A stretch of 64,000 bases of DNA from an uncultured Psychroserpens sp. GTDB taxonomy: Bacteria > Bacteroidota > Bacteroidia > Flavobacteriales > Flavobacteriaceae. How positions within the stretch are numbered: the stretch's first letter is position 1; every line of letters starts with the position of its first letter. The position numbers and the translations under genes are program-made. Location of the stretch: the NCBI RefSeq assembly GCF_947500255.1, contig NZ_CANMRL010000003.1, positions 1 through 64,000 of the forward strand, written 5' to 3'. The notes below the pieces were generated by a model. It ran no database searches, was not told the origin of the DNA, and worked only from the letters and a program-made list of their open reading frames with translations. Shown here piece after piece: positions 44,818 through 51,477 of the stretch.

Positions 44818-45236
44818 AGATTTTGTGGTGTACTACTTGTAAGATAATTATCCACATCAACTTCCATATCAAAACTCATGCACTGATCCATAGTATACAC
44901 AACTTTTTCATCACTAATTCCAGTTGTGTTCTTTGATACATTAAAAATAATATCGTCTGCAGAAAAAGTCAAAAACCCAGAAGCATCACCTGGAGCAAGA
45001 TTAGAAACTGTATGCAACAAAGTTCCATCTATATTAGCAATTTGTAAAGTAATAGAGACTGTACCGTTGTTAGTTATCCTAGCTTGAGGATCTTGATTTG
45101 AACAAGGATCTTGAGTATTTTGATTCTCCAGAATTAAGTTATCAAACTGGTCGCTTTCAATTGATTCTACAGAACAATTAAAGCATGTAGTCATAACAAT
45201 TGCACATGCAATTGCATTTTTAAGTAGGTTTTTCAT
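44814..45236 (-). CDS. Hypothetical secreted protein or lipoprotein
   Basis: A 140-residue protein. The ATG at 45236 gives MKNLLKNAIACAIVMTTCFNC, a secretion signal with a possible weak lipobox cysteine; a longer frame to 45293 runs through the promoter. The mature part is Asn/Asp/Thr-rich, beta-like (ARITNNGTVSITLQIANIDGTLLHTVSNLAPGDASGF) and ends with DVDNYLTSSTPQNL. No family is recognised. A TAnnTTTG element at 45264-45271 supports the start. Confidence 0.65.
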   Translation of the reverse strand: MKNLLKNAIACAIVMTTCFNCSVESIESDQFDNLILENQNTQDPCSNQDPQARITNNGTVSITLQIANIDGTLLHTVSNLAPGDASGFLTFSADDIIFNVSKNTTGISDEKVVYTMDQCMSFDMEVDVDNYLTSSTPQNL

Positions 45237-45263
45237 CGATTTGGGGTTTAATGAAATATAAGA

Positions 45264-45271
45264 CAAAGGTA
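45264..45271 (-). promoter_or_regulatory. Predicted -7 promoter element for the 44814-45236 gene
   Basis: TACCTTTG on the minus strand matches TAnnTTTG and gives a leader of about 22 nt to the ATG at 45236. It argues that the shorter start is the true one. Confidence 0.4.
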
Positions 45272-45425
45272 ATTTTAAAATCCACAAAACCAAACTATTT
45301 TATCGTTTAAATGATAAAAATATTCGATTAAGTGTGTTTTTAAAGATGAAATATCGACGAACGACACCTTAAATTAAGTTGTAATTATGAATAAAAAAGA
45401 CATTGTTTAGGTCTATAAAACAAGA

Positions 45426-45453
45426 AATCCCTTCCAAACTAATGAAAGGGATT
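45426..45453 (-). terminator. Ancestral terminator hairpin next to the left att repeat
   Basis: AATCCCTT (45426-45433) pairs with AAGGGATT (45446-45453) around a 12-nt loop; read leftward, a T-rich stretch follows. It lies just outside the left copy of the tRNA-Arg 3' sequence. Before the insertion it would have stood directly downstream of the tRNA-Arg gene, so it was probably that operon's terminator. Confidence 0.5.
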
Positions 45454-45455
45454 CT

Positions 45456-45501
45456 GTGAGCCCTGAAGGATTCGAACCTTCGACCGCCTCCTTAGAAGGG
45501 A
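45456..45501 (-). pseudogene. Left att repeat: orphan 3' half of tRNA-Arg
   Basis: The 46 bp match the real gene at 48664-48709 base for base, covering the T arm, variable region and 3' side of the anticodon arm. At 45502 the match stops (TTTAGAATAA instead of GGTGCTCTAT), so the D arm and 5' acceptor are missing and no tRNA can fold. It is the left attachment site of the island. Confidence 0.9.
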
Positions 45502-45764
45502 TTTAGAATAAATTTTAACTTATTAATAATCAATGTATTACCTTTAGTTTAAATTGATAAATACAAAATAAATACATTTTTTTGTAAGTTATATCTTACA
45601 AATAGTTTTATTCTCAATTATATTAAAAAATAGAAAAGCTAATATTTGTCATGATTTTCAAAATTTGTAATAATTTTCTACATTTTTTTTGTAGATTTAA
45701 CATAATTCTTCCCTATAGTATAATTAATTCAATTGACGTTTTTTAATTCGAATGTGTTCTTTTT
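45502..45764. other. AT-rich left end of the island with TGTA/TACA inverted repeats
   Basis: No gene is seen in this 263-bp stretch. It contains three short palindromic sites: TACA-T6-TGTA at 45573-45586, TTTGTAAG/CTTACAAA at 45581-45602 (6-bp loop), and TACA-T7-TGTA at 45679-45693. The TACATTTT half-site is also repeated at the right end of the island. They could bind a recombinase or the regulator of the DUF3800 promoter. No clear TAnnTTTG element precedes the gene. Confidence 0.45.
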
Positions 45765-46502
45765 ATGAGATACTTTGTATTTATTGATGAAACTGGCGAA
45801 GCCAACATTAATAATTTAGATCCTAGATATAACATTTTTGCTCTTTGCGGTGTAGTGTTTCGGGAAGATCATTATAACAGATTTGACACAGAATTAAAAG
45901 ATTTAAAAAGAAAGCTTTTTGGCAATGAAGATGTGATACTTCATTCATATACCATGCGTAAAAATAAGGGAGCGTTTAAAGTCTTTCAAGATAAAAAAGT
46001 ATTAAATGAATTCTATAATGGTATTGAGAAGATTTTCACACAACATACATATAAAGTTATTTCATGCATAGTCAATAAAGAAGAATATAAAAAGAAATAC
46101 CCTCTTCATAATTTCGCATATGAAGATGCATTAAAGTTTTTATGTGAAAGATCTATTTCTAGCATTGGAGAGAATAATAAAAAACAGACGCTACATTTTT
46201 GTTTGGAAAAAAGAGGTAATAGAAAAGATAGAGATTTGAAAAAATTGTACACAAAAATTGTCCGTTATGGAACAGATTATAAATCAACTGACGATTTTAA
46301 AGTATGTCATCCAAATTTGTTTTTTAGAGCAAAAAATCAAAATATAAACGGCTTGCAACTTGCAGATTTATGCGCTTATCCAATAGCAAGAAAAGTATTG
46401 TCACCTGAAAGGAGTCAGCCAACATATGATTTATTTGAAAATAAAATATACCGCAGTCGGTATGGAGAAAAAAGAGGATATGGATTGAAATTTTTCCCCT
46501 AA
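45765..46502 (+). CDS. DUF3800 family protein, island cargo
   Basis: A 245-residue cytoplasmic protein. The DUF3800 pattern is visible: RYFVFIDETGEAN at the N-terminus (Asp8, Glu9), YNIFALCGVVF, HFCLEKRGNRKDR (Glu148) and INGLQLADLCAYPIARKV (Asp201). These spaced acidic residues are reminiscent of an RNase H-like nuclease, which is an inference and not an established activity. DUF3800 genes are often found on mobile elements and near defence genes. This is the first gene of the island, 264 bp from the left repeat. The next gene follows on the same strand after 89 bp. Confidence 0.82.
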   Translation: MRYFVFIDETGEANINNLDPRYNIFALCGVVFREDHYNRFDTELKDLKRKLFGNEDVILHSYTMRKNKGAFKVFQDKKVLNEFYNGIEKIFTQHTYKVISCIVNKEEYKKKYPLHNFAYEDALKFLCERSISSIGENNKKQTLHFCLEKRGNRKDRDLKKLYTKIVRYGTDYKSTDDFKVCHPNLFFRAKNQNINGLQLADLCAYPIARKVLSPERSQPTYDLFENKIYRSRYGEKRGYGLKFFP

Positions 46503-46591
46503 ACACGGTGAAACCTTAAATTTAAAAAACTTAAGGCTTCCCAGCGGCGGGACATACGTCCAACTCACTATATTACAAATTTACAAAAATT
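46503..46591 (+). other. Structured 89-bp spacer between DUF3800 and beta-family genes
   Basis: CCTTAA (46514-46519) and TTAAGG (46531-46536) form a hairpin, and a GC-rich run follows (CTTCCCAGCGGCGGGACATA, from 46538) with a second small stem TCCC/GGGA. Its GC content stands out from the AT-rich surroundings. It could be an attenuator, a terminator of DUF3800 or part of a small RNA. No T-run follows the GC-rich stem, so the role is open. Confidence 0.35.
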
Positions 46592-47656
46592 ATGAAAAAC
46601 TACTATCCAATATTAGTATCAAAAAATGGAGAAATCGGAGCTTTACAACATCTAGAGCAGCATGTCAAAGATGAAATATGTCCAATAATAGAAGTGATTA
46701 ATAGTACTCTAATAAAATTTAAGACAGACAAAGCCACTGGCGTTGAGACAATGTCGTACTCAGACAAATTTGAAAGGTTCTTACGCACTCATTGGAATTT
46801 TTTTAATAATCAGATCATACTAGACTTTTCTCTTTTTGTTGAGTGGGATAATCATATAGATTTTTTAAGAGATACTCTAATTAGATTATTAAACTCAGGT
46901 GTAAACATAATACCGTCAGTACAAACTAACTCTACTCAATCATACAAGAACTTGATTAGAGAGTTGGTTGGTAATTATAATTGCAATTTATGCTTTCGTT
47001 TTTCTAATTCAAGTGGAGGTTTTGTCCACATGGACAATGACATCGCAAATCTTATAGGTGAATTTAGAATTGAATTAAATAATTTGATAATTCTAACAGA
47101 TCTTGGTCAAATTGATTCAGGAAATTATAATACAATTGGATCTTCTGCAGGTGTCGTTTTGCAAAATTTAAATTATGACTTGAATCAATTTGAATCTGTT
47201 ATTCTAGCTTCATCTTCATTTCCAGCTGGTTTAGGAGGTTTTGAAAGCTCAGAAGAAGCTCACACAATTGTTAGATATGAGTGGAGCTTATTTAATAATA
47301 TAGCTAGAGGCAATTTAGATATGATTAAATATGGAGACTATGGAACTAAGACGGCAATATTTGAAGATGTAAATTATATGGGCTCAATTAGCTTAAAATA
47401 TAGCACTTCACAAGAGTATGTTATCTATAGAGGTTTAAGAACTGTTGATCACCATCTTGGGCATAAACAATTTATAAGTCACTCGAGGAAACTAATTGAC
47501 TCAGCATATTTTAGCGGTAACGCATTTAGTTGGGGAGATTTACGATATTTTGAAATCAGTCAACAAGATTTACAAAACGGAAGCCCTGGAAATTCAATGC
47601 AATGGGTACAGTTTAGCCAAAATCATCACATAACACTCATGCATAGTATTCTTTAA
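46592..47656 (+). CDS. Beta family (sce7725-like) protein, island cargo
   Basis: A 354-residue protein beginning MKNYYPILVSKNGEIGALQHLEQHVKDEICPIIEVI. This matches the start of the phage T4 beta-protein-like family and the sce7725 family (YYP.L..K..E..AL...). The rest has barrel-like alternation (FLRTHWNFFNNQIILDFSLFVEW, VNIIPSVQTNS, NLIILTDLGQI, SVILASSSFPAGLGGF) and ends with GNSMQWVQFSQNHHITLMHSIL. The biochemical role is unknown. Its end overlaps the end of the convergent sce7726-like gene by 20 bp. The sce7725/sce7726 pair is named for adjacent genes in Sorangium cellulosum, so finding both together supports a joint function. Confidence 0.8.
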   Translation: MKNYYPILVSKNGEIGALQHLEQHVKDEICPIIEVINSTLIKFKTDKATGVETMSYSDKFERFLRTHWNFFNNQIILDFSLFVEWDNHIDFLRDTLIRLLNSGVNIIPSVQTNSTQSYKNLIRELVGNYNCNLCFRFSNSSGGFVHMDNDIANLIGEFRIELNNLIILTDLGQIDSGNYNTIGSSAGVVLQNLNYDLNQFESVILASSSFPAGLGGFESSEEAHTIVRYEWSLFNNIARGNLDMIKYGDYGTKTAIFEDVNYMGSISLKYSTSQEYVIYRGLRTVDHHLGHKQFISHSRKLIDSAYFSGNAFSWGDLRYFEISQQDLQNGSPGNSMQWVQFSQNHHITLMHSIL

Positions 47657-48212
47657 GTTTCCAATCAACTCTTTTCTTTAGAGTTTCACGGACAATTTTA
47701 GAAAGTTTTCTAGTTGGTATTTTACAGCCTAATAATTCACTTAACTTCCATACAGTATCTTTTTTTCTAAAAGATATTTCTTGAGATTTTAAGATGTTCT
47801 CAATTTCTTCTCTCCATAGCAATTTGGCAAGAAAAAAACCTTCTTTGTTTTTGTTAATATATGGCTTACGAATTGTTTCAATTCTAAATCCGACAGACGT
47901 TTCAACACATACTTGTAATCCAACCCATTCAGGTAACATTTTAAGGATTTTTTCATGATGTTTATTTTCCGTAACTACAGTTAAATAATCAAAAACTTTT
48001 GAATAACCTTCTATTTGATGAGGTAGTCTAATGAGGTTATCTCTTGAGCTTTTTATTTCATAGCCATGTAAATGTCCATTTAAAACCGCTATATCAATTC
48101 TCGACTTTGTAATTGGAATATTAAGTTCATCAACAATTTTAGAATCAGAATCTACAATAAATTTTTTAAGGGTAGTATCTCTTAATAGTTTACGGATATC
48201 AAAATCTCTCAT
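47637..48212 (-). CDS. sce7726-like protein with PD-(D/E)XK nuclease-type motif
   Basis: A 191-residue protein beginning MRDFDIRKLLRDTTLKKFI, typical of the sce7726 family. Glu29, Asp40 (RIDIAVLNG) and Glu52-x-Lys54 (GYEIKSSRDNL) with a following HQIEGY segment form a PD-(D/E)XK-type site, as in restriction endonucleases and Holliday-junction resolvases. Activity is inferred. The C-terminal half is basic and helical (KIPTRKLSKIVRETLKKRVDWKLKEY), possibly nucleic-acid binding. It is transcribed toward the beta-family gene and overlaps it by 20 bp. The 450 bp upstream reach the tRNA repeat and hold no other gene. Confidence 0.82.
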   Translation of the reverse strand: MRDFDIRKLLRDTTLKKFIVDSDSKIVDELNIPITKSRIDIAVLNGHLHGYEIKSSRDNLIRLPHQIEGYSKVFDYLTVVTENKHHEKILKMLPEWVGLQVCVETSVGFRIETIRKPYINKNKEGFFLAKLLWREEIENILKSQEISFRKKDTVWKLSELLGCKIPTRKLSKIVRETLKKRVDWKLKEYYA

Positions 48213-48633
48213 AATTTTTTATTTGATTAACGCAAAAAAAGTTGGGACTTGCTCAATCGATAAATAAAATGTAGTCATTAATATAAGGATTTTTTCAACA
48301 TGAATATCAAAACTCAAATTCTTTAGCAAACATAATAAAAAAAACAGACTCACTCATAACTTCTATTGCAACAATAAAAGTTAATCTTATCATTGCGAAT
48401 ACTTTTTTACAATCAGGGTCCAAAAATTAAATCTTACTTGTTATTCAATTAAAACTAATCTAAATACTCTAATACATTTTACATACATTTTACACCATCG
48501 ACCGCTTCTAGTTTTTTATAACTCAAAATGCTTATTATCAATGTCTTATATTTTTCTGTGTATGTAAAAAATGTATGTAAAATGTATTTTTTTTGTGAAA
48601 AATATTAAGGAAATAAAAATCATTAAAAACATA
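48213..48633. other. Gene-free AT-rich right end of the island
   Basis: I see no open reading frame with a plausible start, no recognisable integrase fragment and no tRNA here. The main content is a large inverted repeat (48471-48588), listed separately. The promoter of the sce7726-like gene must lie in the first part, but no TAnnTTTG element is evident on the minus strand. Confidence 0.5.
48471..48588. repeat. 21-bp inverted repeat built from 11-bp units near the right att site
   Basis: Bases 48471-48491 match the reverse complement of 48568-48588 exactly over 21 bp, with 76 bp between. The left arm is two tandem copies of TACATTTTACA (48473, 48484). The right arm holds TGTAAAATGTA at 48576 and a variant with two extra bases at 48563. 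The loop contains TCGACCGCTTC (48498-48508), close to the tRNA-Arg repeat core. The position 75-190 bp from the core repeat fits arm-type sites of tyrosine recombinases. Confidence 0.7.
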
Positions 48634-48661
48634 AAAGCCGCACTATCACTAGTGCGGCTTT
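48634..48661 (-). terminator. Element-borne terminator hairpin after tRNA-Arg
   Basis: AAAGCCGCACT (48634-48644) and AGTGCGGCTTT (48651-48661) form a perfect 11-bp stem with a 6-nt loop, followed on the minus strand by CTTTTATGTTTTT. It starts 4 bp past the tRNA-Arg 3' end and is inside the inserted element, so the element supplies a strong terminator in place of the one pushed away to 45426-45453. Confidence 0.75.
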
Positions 48662-48663
48662 AA

Positions 48664-48709
48664 GTGAGCCCTGAAGGATTCGAACCTTCGACCGCCTCCT
48701 TAGAAGGGA
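48664..48709 (-). repeat. Right att repeat, inside the intact tRNA-Arg gene
   Basis: The same 46 bp as at 45456-45501 (direct orientation). It overlaps the 3' half of the tRNA, from just past the discriminator base to the 3' side of the anticodon loop, and includes the TCT anticodon region. Recombination within these 46 bp leaves the tRNA intact on this side. Confidence 0.9.
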
Positions 48710-48738
48710 GGTGCTCTATCCAGCTGAGCTAAGAGCCC
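48665..48738 (-). tRNA. tRNA-Arg (anticodon TCT)
   Basis: The minus strand folds to a complete cloverleaf: acceptor GGGCTCT/AGGGCTC with two G-U pairs, D arm AGCTCAGCTGGATAGAGC, anticodon stem CCTCC/GGAGG with loop CTTCTAA (anticodon TCT), T arm GAAGG-TTCGAAT-CCTTC, discriminator A. The CCA end is not encoded. It follows tRNA-Pro by 9 bp in a common transcript and is the integration target of the island. Confidence 0.95.
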
Positions 48739-48747
48739 TAATAAAAG

Positions 48748-48822
48748 TCGGGGTGGCAGGATTCGAACCTGCGACCTCCGCGTCCCAAACGCGGCGCGAT
48801 AACCGGGCTACGCTACACCCCG
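48748..48822 (-). tRNA. tRNA-Pro (anticodon TGG)
   Basis: The minus strand has acceptor CGGGGTG/CACCCCG, anticodon stem CCGCG/CGCGG with loop TTTGGGA (anticodon TGG), and T arm GCAGG-TTCGAAT-CCTGC, discriminator A, no encoded CCA. It is the first gene of a two-tRNA operon with tRNA-Arg. Confidence 0.95.
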
Positions 48823-48881
48823 AAAACGGTTATCAGCTTTTTGAAGCTTTAAATTAATAATTTCTCCAAAAATTCGAGGTG

Positions 48882-48889
48882 CAAATATA
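48882..48889 (-). promoter_or_regulatory. Predicted -7 promoter element of the tRNA-Pro/tRNA-Arg operon
   Basis: TATATTTG on the minus strand matches TAnnTTTG perfectly, 60 bp before the 5' end of tRNA-Pro. A GTTATC some 22 bp further upstream is a weak -33 candidate. Confidence 0.5.
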
Positions 48890-48949
48890 TATCTTTTCTT
48901 TAAAAATTGATAACTTTTATTATTAAATTTAAGCATAAAATTTAATTTA

Positions 48950-50053
48950 ATGAAATTTGTAAGACAATCTCTATTCTTTATTAGTTTTCTAAGTCTATAT
49001 GCATGTGCTCAAGACAAAAACCCCGTCAATACTGAACATTCTTATGAACTTGTTGTTTCTGAACTAAATAACCCTTGGGGATTCACTTTTTTACCAGATG
49101 GCTCAATGTTGATTAATGAAAAAGCTGGTGAAATTATTCATTTCAAAAATGGAAAGAAAATAACTATCAAAAATGTACCTCAAGTTTATAATCGAGGTCA
49201 AGGAGGATTATTAGACATTAAATTACATCCTAAATATGAAAGTAACGGTTGGATTTATATCACATATGCTTCTTCCGAAGGCACTGATAGAGGTGGTAAC
49301 ACTGCACTTATGCGTGCGCAGCTTAAAGACAATGCTTTAATAAATAAAGAGGTGCTCTACAAAGCAACTCCAAATACGACTAGAGGTCAGCATTTTGGAT
49401 CCAGAATTGTTTTTGATGATAGTGGTTATTTATATTTTACCATAGGTGAACGTGGTAATCGAGATGTAAATCCACAGGATATTACTCGTGATGGCGGTAA
49501 AGTATATCGCTTACATGATGACGGCTCTATACCAGATGATAATCCCTTTATTAATGACGAAAATGCAAAAACTGCCATTTATTCTTACGGACATCGAAAT
49601 CCGCAAGGTATGGCCATTCATCCAGAAACAAGAGAGATTTGGACACATGAGCATGGCCCCAAAGGTGGTGATGAAATAAATATTATAAGTGCAGGCAAAA
49701 ACTATGGTTGGCCAGTAATTACCTATGGAGTTAATTATTCAGGTACAAGAATTACTAAGGAAACAGAACGAAAAGGCATGGAACAGCCTTTACATTATTG
49801 GACACCATCTATTGCTCCAAGTGGTATGGAGTTTATCTCAAGTGATAAATATAAAGGCTGGAAAGGGAATTTATTGGTTGGTTCACTAAAGTTTCAGTAT
49901 TTAGATAATTGCTATATCGAAGATGATAAAGTTATTAGACAAGAACGCCTTTTAGATGGTTTAGGTAGAGTTCGTTCAATTAATCAAGGACCAGATGGTT
50001 ATATATATGTAGGAATAGAAAACTTAGGAATTGTAAAACTTAAAAAAGAATAA
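48950..50053 (+). CDS. PQQ-type soluble aldose sugar dehydrogenase
   Basis: A 367-residue exported protein, probably a lipoprotein (signal ending SLYAC|AQ). It fits the glucose/sorbosone dehydrogenase (YliI/Asd) beta-propeller: NNPWGFTFLPDGSMLINEKAGEI, GQGGLLDIKLHPKYESNGWIYITYASSEG, GQHFGSRIVFDDSGYLYFTIGERGNRD, YSYGHRNPQGMAIHPETREIWTHEHGPKGGDEIN, LVGSLKFQYL. These carry the conserved His and Arg/Lys of the PQQ and calcium site. It oxidises sugars to lactones in the periplasm. The cytochrome c gene begins right after its stop codon, a likely electron acceptor. Confidence 0.88.
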   Translation: MKFVRQSLFFISFLSLYACAQDKNPVNTEHSYELVVSELNNPWGFTFLPDGSMLINEKAGEIIHFKNGKKITIKNVPQVYNRGQGGLLDIKLHPKYESNGWIYITYASSEGTDRGGNTALMRAQLKDNALINKEVLYKATPNTTRGQHFGSRIVFDDSGYLYFTIGERGNRDVNPQDITRDGGKVYRLHDDGSIPDDNPFINDENAKTAIYSYGHRNPQGMAIHPETREIWTHEHGPKGGDEINIISAGKNYGWPVITYGVNYSGTRITKETERKGMEQPLHYWTPSIAPSGMEFISSDKYKGWKGNLLVGSLKFQYLDNCYIEDDKVIRQERLLDGLGRVRSINQGPDGYIYVGIENLGIVKLKKE

Positions 50054-50512
50054 ATGAAAAGAATCTCGGCAATCACATTAATGCTTCTACTTGCTTTTGT
50101 TGCGTGTAATTCTTCTGAAAAAAAAGAAGAAGTCACAAAGAAGAAAAGTGCAAAAGAAGTTAAGGAAAAACAAAACCCTGAACTTGTAGCAAGTATGAAA
50201 CGCGGAAAGGATGTATACACCAATTTTTGTGTTAGTTGTCATTTGCCAAATGGCAAGGGCGTAATCAACACCTTTCCTCCTCTTGCTAAATCAGATTATT
50301 TAATGAATAATCGTATAGAAAGCATCAAATCTATTAAGTATGGACAATCAGGAGAGATTACTGTGAATGGTGTAAAATACAATGGTGTTATGACACCTTT
50401 AGGACTTGAAGACAATGAAGTTGCCGATGTTATGAATTATATTACGAACAGTTGGGGAAATACAAATGACGAGTTGATAACTGAAAAAGAAGTTTCAGAA
50501 ATTGAGCAATGA
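50054..50512 (+). CDS. Cytochrome c lipoprotein
   Basis: A 152-residue protein with a lipoprotein signal (LLLAFVAC|NSS), a Lys/Glu-rich linker, and one c-type heme site CVSCHLPNGKG. The axial Met is likely in GVMTPLGLEDNEVADVMNYITNSWGN. It starts at the base following the dehydrogenase stop codon, so the two are translated together. It probably accepts electrons from the sugar dehydrogenase and passes them to the respiratory chain. Confidence 0.9.
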   Translation: MKRISAITLMLLLAFVACNSSEKKEEVTKKKSAKEVKEKQNPELVASMKRGKDVYTNFCVSCHLPNGKGVINTFPPLAKSDYLMNNRIESIKSIKYGQSGEITVNGVKYNGVMTPLGLEDNEVADVMNYITNSWGNTNDELITEKEVSEIEQ

Positions 50513-50529
50513 TTTTCTATCATAATTGT

Positions 50530-50537
50530 TAAATTTG
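50530..50537 (+). promoter_or_regulatory. Predicted -7 promoter element for udk
   Basis: TAAATTTG matches TAnnTTTG and gives a leader of about 20 nt to the uridine kinase ATG at 50564. The nearest TTG upstream is 25 bp away, longer than ideal. Confidence 0.45.
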
Positions 50538-50563
50538 TCCAACAAAAAAATCAGTCATTATTT

Positions 50564-51172
50564 ATGCTCATTATAGGAATTGCTGGAGGAACAGGATGTG
50601 GAAAAACAACTGTTGTAAATCAAATACTTAACGAATTACCTGAAGGAGAAGTCGGTGTTATTTCTCAGGACTCCTATTATAAAGACACATCCCATTTGAG
50701 TTATGAGGAACGTGTGAAAATTAATTTTGATCACCCACGTTCTATAGATTTTGAATTATTGGAAGTACATTTAAAACAATTGAGAGAGGGACAAGCTATA
50801 GACCAGCCTGTATATTCTTTTGTAAAGCATAACAGAACAGGAGATGTTATTAAAACAAATCCACGTAAAGTAATGATTGTAGAAGGCATTTTAATTCTTA
50901 CAAATCCCGAATTACGCGATATGTTTGATATTAAGATTTTTGTGCATGCCGATAGTGATGAACGCCTAATACGACGTTTAAAGCGTGATATTTCAGAACG
51001 AGGACGAGATATCGATGAAGTGCTTAGTAGATACCAAACAACACTTAAGCCTATGCATCAACAGTTTATAGAACCCATGAAAGAATATGCAGATATTATA
51101 ATTCCAAACAACAAATACAACACAGTTGCAGTTGATATAGTGAAAACTATTATCAACGAAAAATTAAATTAA
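50564..51172 (+). CDS. udk: Uridine kinase
   Basis: A 202-residue enzyme phosphorylating uridine and cytidine with ATP or GTP in pyrimidine salvage. Walker A is GIAGGTGCGKTT at residues 5-16. Other hallmarks are ISQDSYYKDTSHLSYEERVKINFDHPRSIDFELL, QPVYSFVKHNRTGD, VMIVEGILILTNPELRDMFDIKIFVHADSDERLIRRLKRDISERGRDIDEVLSRYQ. The length is normal for bacterial Udk. Its stop codon shares one base with the start of the FtsB/DivIC gene. Confidence 0.95.
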   Translation: MLIIGIAGGTGCGKTTVVNQILNELPEGEVGVISQDSYYKDTSHLSYEERVKINFDHPRSIDFELLEVHLKQLREGQAIDQPVYSFVKHNRTGDVIKTNPRKVMIVEGILILTNPELRDMFDIKIFVHADSDERLIRRLKRDISERGRDIDEVLSRYQTTLKPMHQQFIEPMKEYADIIIPNNKYNTVAVDIVKTIINEKLN

Positions 51173-51477
51173 TGCTAAAATATCTTAAAAATATATATGC
51201 CATCGTCTTTGTCGTTTTTGCGATATGGATGTTGTTTATTGATTCTAATTCATTAATCATTCATAGAGAACTAAATAAAGATATGAATGATTTAAATGAT
51301 GAAAAGGAATATTATAAAAGTGGAATAGAAAAAGACAATAAAGCCATTAAAGAGTTAAGTACAGAGGAAGGCGTAGAAAAACTAGCTCGTGAAAAATACT
51401 ATATGAAGAAAGAAAATGAAGATATCTACATAATTGAATATGAAGACAGCCTAAAACTCGAGAAGTACGATGAGTAA
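51172..51477 (+). CDS. Septum formation initiator (FtsB/DivIC) family protein
   Basis: A 101-residue single-pass membrane protein: helix at residues 7-24 (NIYAIVFVVFAIWMLFID), then a coiled coil at 30-65 (LIIHRELNKDMNDLNDEKEYYKSGIEKDNKAIKEL), then EGVEKLAREKYYMKKENEDIYII, which is the conserved 'LAREKYYM' tail of the family. It probably joins the FtsL/FtsQ-type divisome complex. The gene overlaps udk by one base and the mutA-type gene by 8 bp, so it sits in a tightly packed operon. Confidence 0.9.
   Translation: MLKYLKNIYAIVFVVFAIWMLFIDSNSLIIHRELNKDMNDLNDEKEYYKSGIEKDNKAIKELSTEEGVEKLAREKYYMKKENEDIYIIEYEDSLKLEKYDE

Larger units (their letters stand above)
45456..48709. mobile_element. Integrase-less mini-island inserted in tRNA-Arg(TCT)
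   Basis: A 46-bp sequence (starting GTGAGCCCTGAAGGATTCGA) is repeated directly at 45456-45501 and 48664-48709. The right copy is part of the complete tRNA-Arg gene; the left copy is the orphan 3' half of the same tRNA. This is the standard product of site-specific integration into a tRNA 3' region. The element is about 3.2 kb from repeat to repeat and holds a DUF3800 gene, a beta-family gene and an sce7726-like gene. No tyrosine or serine recombinase is encoded, so it must have been moved by an integrase acting in trans, or has lost its own. The boundaries are clear from sequence; the mobility is inferred. Confidence 0.85.

Noticed and set aside
45765-46502. DUF3800 protein as the integrase of the island
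   Set aside because: It has none of the recombinase motifs, and DUF3800 is not known as a site-specific recombinase.
48213-48470. Remnant of an integrase gene at the right end of the island
   Set aside because: No frame shows the Arg-His-x-x-Arg-Tyr residues of tyrosine integrases; the stretch is AT-rich and noncoding as far as I can read.
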